Shown piece by piece: positions 60,337 through 64,000 of a stretch of 64,000 nucleotides of DNA. Under the pieces are notes generated by a model. That model searched no databases and had not been told where the DNA came from. It saw nothing but the letters and a program-made list of their open reading frames with translations. Positions within the stretch are counted from its first letter, which is position 1, and the number at the start of each line of letters is the position of its first letter. Made by a program: the position numbers and the translations under genes. Source of the DNA: Veillonella tobetsuensis (GTDB taxonomy: Bacteria > Bacillota > Negativicutes > Veillonellales > Veillonellaceae); contig NZ_BBXI01000021.1 of the NCBI RefSeq assembly GCF_001078375.1, forward strand, positions 161,589-225,588, given 5' to 3'.

Positions 60337-62769
60337 ATGTACATTTTTGACGGCGCTATGGGTACAATGCTCCAAGCCGCAGGCCTTGAAGAAGGTTATT
60401 GCCCAGAATTATTTAACGTAGAAAGACCAGAAGTAGTAAAAAATATCCACGCTCAATATTTACAACATGGTAGTGATGTGATTACTACAAATACATTCGG
60501 TGCTTGTAGCCTTAAATTAGAAGATTACAATTTACAAGATCGTGTAAAAGAAATAAATATAGCAGCTGTAAAGGTTGCCAAAGAAGCAATTGCAGAGGTT
60601 AAACCATCTGCCCGCGTAGCCGGTTCTATGGGCCCTACAGGACGATTTTTGCAACCTTTAGGCAATATGAGTTTCGATGATATTTACGATACGTACAAAG
60701 AGCAAGCAGATGCTTTAATCGAAGGTGGTGTAGATTTTATCATCATTGAAACGATTATCGACGTACAAGAAATGCGTGCCGCATTATTGGCATCCTTAGA
60801 TGCACGTAATGAAGCAGGGAAAACTAAAGAAGACGTACAAATTATTTGTCAATTTTCTTTCAGTGAAGATGGACGTACTATTACAGGCACGCCACCTGCA
60901 GTAGCAGCTACCATCGTAGAAGCCATTGGTGCAGATATCATCGGTATCAATTGTTCTCTTGGACCTGAGCAAATCACACCGCTTATTGAGGAAATTGCAA
61001 GTGTGACGAATTTACCAATCAGCTGTCAACCGAACGCAGGTATGCCACAACTCATCAACAAACAAACTGTATTCCCATTAACGGCTGAAGAGATGGGGCC
61101 AATGATGCTTGCTATCGTTGATGCAGGTGCAAGTTATGTAGGTGGTTGCTGTGGTACAACACCAGCTCATATTCAATCTATTTCCAATGCTGTAAAAGCA
61201 CACATACCAAAAGAGCGTGCTTATATTGAGCCTAAAACAATCATTACAAGCCGTACAAAACTTCTTGAGTTAGGTCATAATGTAAAGCCATTAATTATTG
61301 GTGAACGTATCAACCCAACAGGTCGAAAAGTATTAGCTCAAGAGTTACGCGATGGTTCTTTCATCCGTGTAAAACGCGACGCATTAGATCAAGTAGAGGC
61401 TGGTGCAGATATTCTCGACGTAAATATGGGCGTTGCTGGCATGGACCAAACACCTTTGATGGAAAAAGCGATTTTTGAGCTATCCATGCTTGTTGAAACG
61501 CCTTTATCCATCGACACACTAGACCCCGCAGCTATGGAAGTGGCCCTTAAAAACTATCCAGGTCGCGCCCTTATTAACTCCGTAAACGGAGAAGAGGAGT
61601 CCATCACACATGTTATGCCTTTGGCTAAACGCTACGGTGCTGCATTACTTTGTTTGCCACTTTCCAGCGGAGATTTACCAGAAAAAGCAGAGGACCGTGT
61701 CGCTTTAGCTGAAAGCATCGTAAATCGCGCTTATAACTATGGTTTACAACCTCATGACCTTTTACTTGATCCATTGGTATTAACACTTGCTAGTGGGGAA
61801 GATAGTGCACGACAAACTCTAAAAACATTGCGTTTATATAAAGAAAAATTTGGTTTTCCAACGGTTATGGGCCTATCCAATATTTCTTTTGGTATGCCAC
61901 AACGTCCATACTTAAACGGTCAGTTCTTAACAATGGCACTCGCATCAGGCTTAACTACGCCAATTATGAACCCACTTAACTACGCCGCTAAAAAAGCATT
62001 CGTATCAAGCTCCACACTTCTTGGCTGGGATCCAGGCTCTGCCGAATTCATTAAAGAATACGGCTACGAAGACGAAACAACCGCCCCAGGAAATGCGGCA
62101 CCAAAAGGTCCAGATAAAGCATCCTTTGACAGCAATGATCCGTTAGCCAATATTCGTGCTTGCGTAGAGCAAGGTGAAAAGGAAGCCATTGTTGAGCTTG
62201 TTAAAAAGGCTTTAGCAGACGGTATGGATCCATTAGATATTACGAAAAAAGGGCTTTCAGAGGCAATGAACGTAGTAGGGGACAAGTTTGGCTCTGGTAA
62301 ATTATTCTTACCACAAGTTATGCTTGCTGCTGAAACAATGCAAGCTGCTTTCAACACCATCAAAGAAATTATTCCAGCTAGTGAAAGTCTAGACAAAGGA
62401 ACTGTCATCGTAGCTACAGTTAAGGGCGATATTCACGATTTAGGTAAAAATATCGTAGCTGCATTGCTTGAAAACAATGGTTACAAAATCGTTGACCTTG
62501 GCAAGGACGTTGATCCAGAGGTTATCGTACAAGCCATTAAGGACAACAAGGCGGCCCTCGTAGGCATTTGTTCCTTGATGACCACTACAATGCCACAAAT
62601 CGATAACACCATTGCTGCCATTCGTGCGGCAGGCCTAAAAACTAAGGTCATGGTCGGCGGCGCCGTAGTATCTCAAGACTACGCAGACCAAGCAGGTGCA
62701 GATATTTACGCCAAGGATGGCATTGCGGCCGTAAATCATGCAAACGATTTCTTTGACACTTTGAAATAA
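60337..62769 (+). CDS. metH: B12-dependent methionine synthase (without activation domain)
   Basis: 810 aa from ATG 60337, 9 nt after AAGG; the earlier in-frame ATG touches the site. Domains in order: homocysteine methyltransferase (1-290; zinc cysteines in GINCSLGPE and GGCCGTTPAH), pterin-binding (about 310-580; IIGERINPTGR, LDVNMG), B12 cap and B12-binding (about 600-810; DIHDLGKN near 697 with the cobalt-ligand His). Classical MetH is about 1,200 aa; the missing reactivation domain is the preceding gene. Transfers methyl from methyl-THF to homocysteine. Confidence 0.93.
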   Translation: MYIFDGAMGTMLQAAGLEEGYCPELFNVERPEVVKNIHAQYLQHGSDVITTNTFGACSLKLEDYNLQDRVKEINIAAVKVAKEAIAEVKPSARVAGSMGPTGRFLQPLGNMSFDDIYDTYKEQADALIEGGVDFIIIETIIDVQEMRAALLASLDARNEAGKTKEDVQIICQFSFSEDGRTITGTPPAVAATIVEAIGADIIGINCSLGPEQITPLIEEIASVTNLPISCQPNAGMPQLINKQTVFPLTAEEMGPMMLAIVDAGASYVGGCCGTTPAHIQSISNAVKAHIPKERAYIEPKTIITSRTKLLELGHNVKPLIIGERINPTGRKVLAQELRDGSFIRVKRDALDQVEAGADILDVNMGVAGMDQTPLMEKAIFELSMLVETPLSIDTLDPAAMEVALKNYPGRALINSVNGEEESITHVMPLAKRYGAALLCLPLSSGDLPEKAEDRVALAESIVNRAYNYGLQPHDLLLDPLVLTLASGEDSARQTLKTLRLYKEKFGFPTVMGLSNISFGMPQRPYLNGQFLTMALASGLTTPIMNPLNYAAKKAFVSSSTLLGWDPGSAEFIKEYGYEDETTAPGNAAPKGPDKASFDSNDPLANIRACVEQGEKEAIVELVKKALADGMDPLDITKKGLSEAMNVVGDKFGSGKLFLPQVMLAAETMQAAFNTIKEIIPASESLDKGTVIVATVKGDIHDLGKNIVAALLENNGYKIVDLGKDVDPEVIVQAIKDNKAALVGICSLMTTTMPQIDNTIAAIRAAGLKTKVMVGGAVVSQDYADQAGADIYAKDGIAAVNHANDFFDTLK

Positions 62770-62815
62770 TCGCTATTCTAGAAATATAATATATATAATA
62801 TACATAATAATAATG

Positions 62816-62867
62816 ATGGTGAAAGCCTCATAAAACGCTGATATAGTACATATAGGGCTTTCACCAT
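62816..62867. terminator. Hairpin with inverted GTGAAAG motifs between metH and metF
   Basis: ATGGTGAAAGCC (62816-62827) pairs with GGCTTTCACCAT (62856-62867). Stem again made of the repeated heptamer. Lies between two genes of one pathway, so it could attenuate metF. Confidence 0.65.
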
Positions 62868-62889
62868 ACAAAGAATACATACGAGGTAC

Positions 62890-63750
62890 ATGATGACATT
62901 ACGAGAGAAACACCAAAACGGTCAATTTACTATCACCGTTGAATTAGATCCACCAAAAAGTAGTTCTGCCCAAAAGGTTTTTGAGCAAGCGGCTCGCTTA
63001 AAAGGCAAGGTAGATGCCATTAATATCGCAGACAGCCCAATGTCTAAAATGCGTATGAGCCCAATTTCTTTGTCCTACTTATTACAACACAATAAAGATA
63101 TCGAAACGATTTTCCACCTCACATGCCGTGATCGCAACATCATAGGCTTACAATCCGAACTGCTCGGTGCTGCAGCACTTGGTGTTAATAACATTTTGAC
63201 ACTAACAGGCGATAAGCCAGACCATGGGGACCACCCATTCGCACAATCCGTATTTGAAGTGGACTGCATGGGCTTACTCAATATTGCGAAAACATTAAAT
63301 GCCGGTAAAGATTTAGCAGGCAACGATTTAGACGAACCGACAAACTTTTATATCGGTGCTACAGGTAACCCTGGGGCCCCTGATTTAGAAATTGAACGCC
63401 AAAAATTAGCTGCTAAGATCAAAAATGGTGCTCATTTCGTACAAACACAACCGATTTACGATTTAGAACAAGCTAAACGCTATATCGATACAATGTCCGA
63501 ATTCAACGTGCCAATCATGCTCGGTTTGATTCCTCTTAAAAGCTTTAAAATGGCTACATACCTTCACGAGAAAGTACCTGGAATCAGCCTTACTCAAGAC
63601 ATCCTAGATCGCGTAGAAAAAGGCGGTAAAGAAGCAGGTACAGAAATCGCCATCGAAACACTGGAACAAATCAAGAAAATCGCAGCTGGCGTACATATCA
63701 TGCCGCTCAATGATATAGATACGACTTTGCATATTATTGATCACGTGTAA
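62890..63750 (+). CDS. metF: Methylenetetrahydrofolate reductase-like protein
   Basis: 286 aa. MTHFR fold: TITVELDPPKSS at the start (catalytic Glu in VELDPP), HLTCRDRNIIGLQSELLGAAALG, LTGDKPDHGD and FVQTQPIYDLEQAKRY. It supplies methyl-THF for the MetH encoded just upstream. Family members in anaerobes often accept ferredoxin or partner with MetV-like proteins; no such partner is in the window. GAGG precedes the start; the ATG one codon later is an alternative. Confidence 0.88.
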   Translation: MMTLREKHQNGQFTITVELDPPKSSSAQKVFEQAARLKGKVDAINIADSPMSKMRMSPISLSYLLQHNKDIETIFHLTCRDRNIIGLQSELLGAAALGVNNILTLTGDKPDHGDHPFAQSVFEVDCMGLLNIAKTLNAGKDLAGNDLDEPTNFYIGATGNPGAPDLEIERQKLAAKIKNGAHFVQTQPIYDLEQAKRYIDTMSEFNVPIMLGLIPLKSFKMATYLHEKVPGISLTQDILDRVEKGGKEAGTEIAIETLEQIKKIAAGVHIMPLNDIDTTLHIIDHV

Positions 63751-63771
63751 ATCTTAAATAACAGCAAAAGT

Positions 63772-63851
63772 GCTCCCAACAGCCTCCCAAAAATGACACG
63801 CTATCGCGCTAAAGCGGGACCCGAAGTCATTTTTAGGAGGCTATTGGGAGC
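63772..63851. repeat. Long hairpin repeat, type 2 core in reverse orientation, copy J
   Basis: Arms GCTCCCAACAGCCTCCC and GGAGGCTATTGGGAGC (one A/T mismatch and a shift) extended by AAAAATGAC/GTCATTTTT. The core GACACGCTATCGCGCT ... GACCCGAAGTC is the complement of the type 2 core. Terminates metF. Confidence 0.8.
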
Positions 63852-63903
63852 TTCTTTATTCTATAATTAAGCAAAAACGTGATCAATAATATGCAAATCT
63901 TAA

Positions 63904-63957
63904 AAGGGGGCTGTAACAGAATGCGGTTTTACCGCATTCTAGTTGCAGTCCCTTTAA
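63904..63957. terminator. Terminator hairpin near the right edge
   Basis: AAAGGG...CAGAATGCGGT pairs with ACCGCATTCT...CCCTTT. Probably ends a minus-strand gene lying beyond the window. Confidence 0.7.
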
Positions 63958-64000
63958 AATATAAGAAATACCAAGAAAATTAGATTTGTAAAATCCTATG

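Noticed and set aside
1..64000. rRNA genes, tRNA genes, prophage or insertion sequences with transposase
   Set aside because: I looked for them and saw no cloverleaf, no rRNA core sequences, no phage structural genes and no transposase frame.

Overview
The window reads as chromosomal DNA of a Veillonella-like member of the Negativicutes, that is, diderm Firmicutes; this is inferred from gene content and style, not from a search. The DNA is AT-rich, and most genes follow a strong AAGGAGG-type ribosome binding site. Gram-positive-type genes (ParA/ParB with Bacillus-type parS sites, a GerW/DUF2953 pair, DUF1659/DUF2922 proteins) sit beside outer-membrane genes (an OmpH/Skp-like chaperone, a YadA-type beta-barrel anchor, several lipoproteins). 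The metabolic genes fit an anaerobic lactate fermenter: an FAD/Fe-S D-lactate-type dehydrogenase, a nickel-pincer lactate racemase, an [FeFe]-hydrogenase with its HydF maturase, and a B12-dependent methionine synthase.

Layout. 1-15.5 kb is mostly core metabolism on the minus strand: lactate-type dehydrogenase (cut by the left edge), TSUP exporter, larA, ClC antiporter, Fe-alcohol dehydrogenase, NagZ-like lipoprotein, a BFD-like 2Fe-2S protein (plus strand), site-2 protease, AhpD-like protein, a MarR/OhrR-like regulator, nitroreductase and an ArsC/Spx-like protein. 15.5-29.5 kb is an accessory island of small secreted or membrane proteins of unknown function. Many are paralogous pairs, including a duplicated two-gene unit. 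Between them lie conserved-loop hairpins and three copies of a small RNA with consensus promoters, one of which faces a hydrophobic 33-residue toxin-like ORF. 29.5-45 kb continues as accessory DNA (PLD/coiled-coil protein, PD-(D/E)XK nuclease, DUF234 ATPase, Fic protein, RhuM remnant, broken lipoprotein) with hydA and gyrA embedded in it. 45-53.5 kb holds sfsA fused to a GIY-YIG-type domain, DUF2922/DUF1659, a siroheme reductase-like gene, a cupin, an OmpH-like gene, gerW/DUF2953 and cobO. 54-64 kb holds an M23 peptidase, the parA-parB-hydF-DUF4446 cluster with parS sites, and a methionine/folate cluster (methionine synthase activation domain, metH, metF) on the plus strand.

Genes that plausibly work together: D-lactate-type dehydrogenase with LarA (lactate use); HydA with HydF (H2 production); the activation-domain protein with MetH and MetF (methionine synthesis), with CobO serving corrinoid metabolism; and ParA/ParB with five parS-like sites (chromosome segregation).

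The most unusual signals are: (1) the small-RNA family and its candidate type I toxin-antitoxin pair near 29.2 kb; (2) about a dozen long hairpin repeats with a conserved core inside locus-specific stems; (3) the short motif GTGAAAGY, which I count about 54 times on both strands and twice as inverted pairs in terminators, resembling a DNA uptake sequence. All counts were made by eye.
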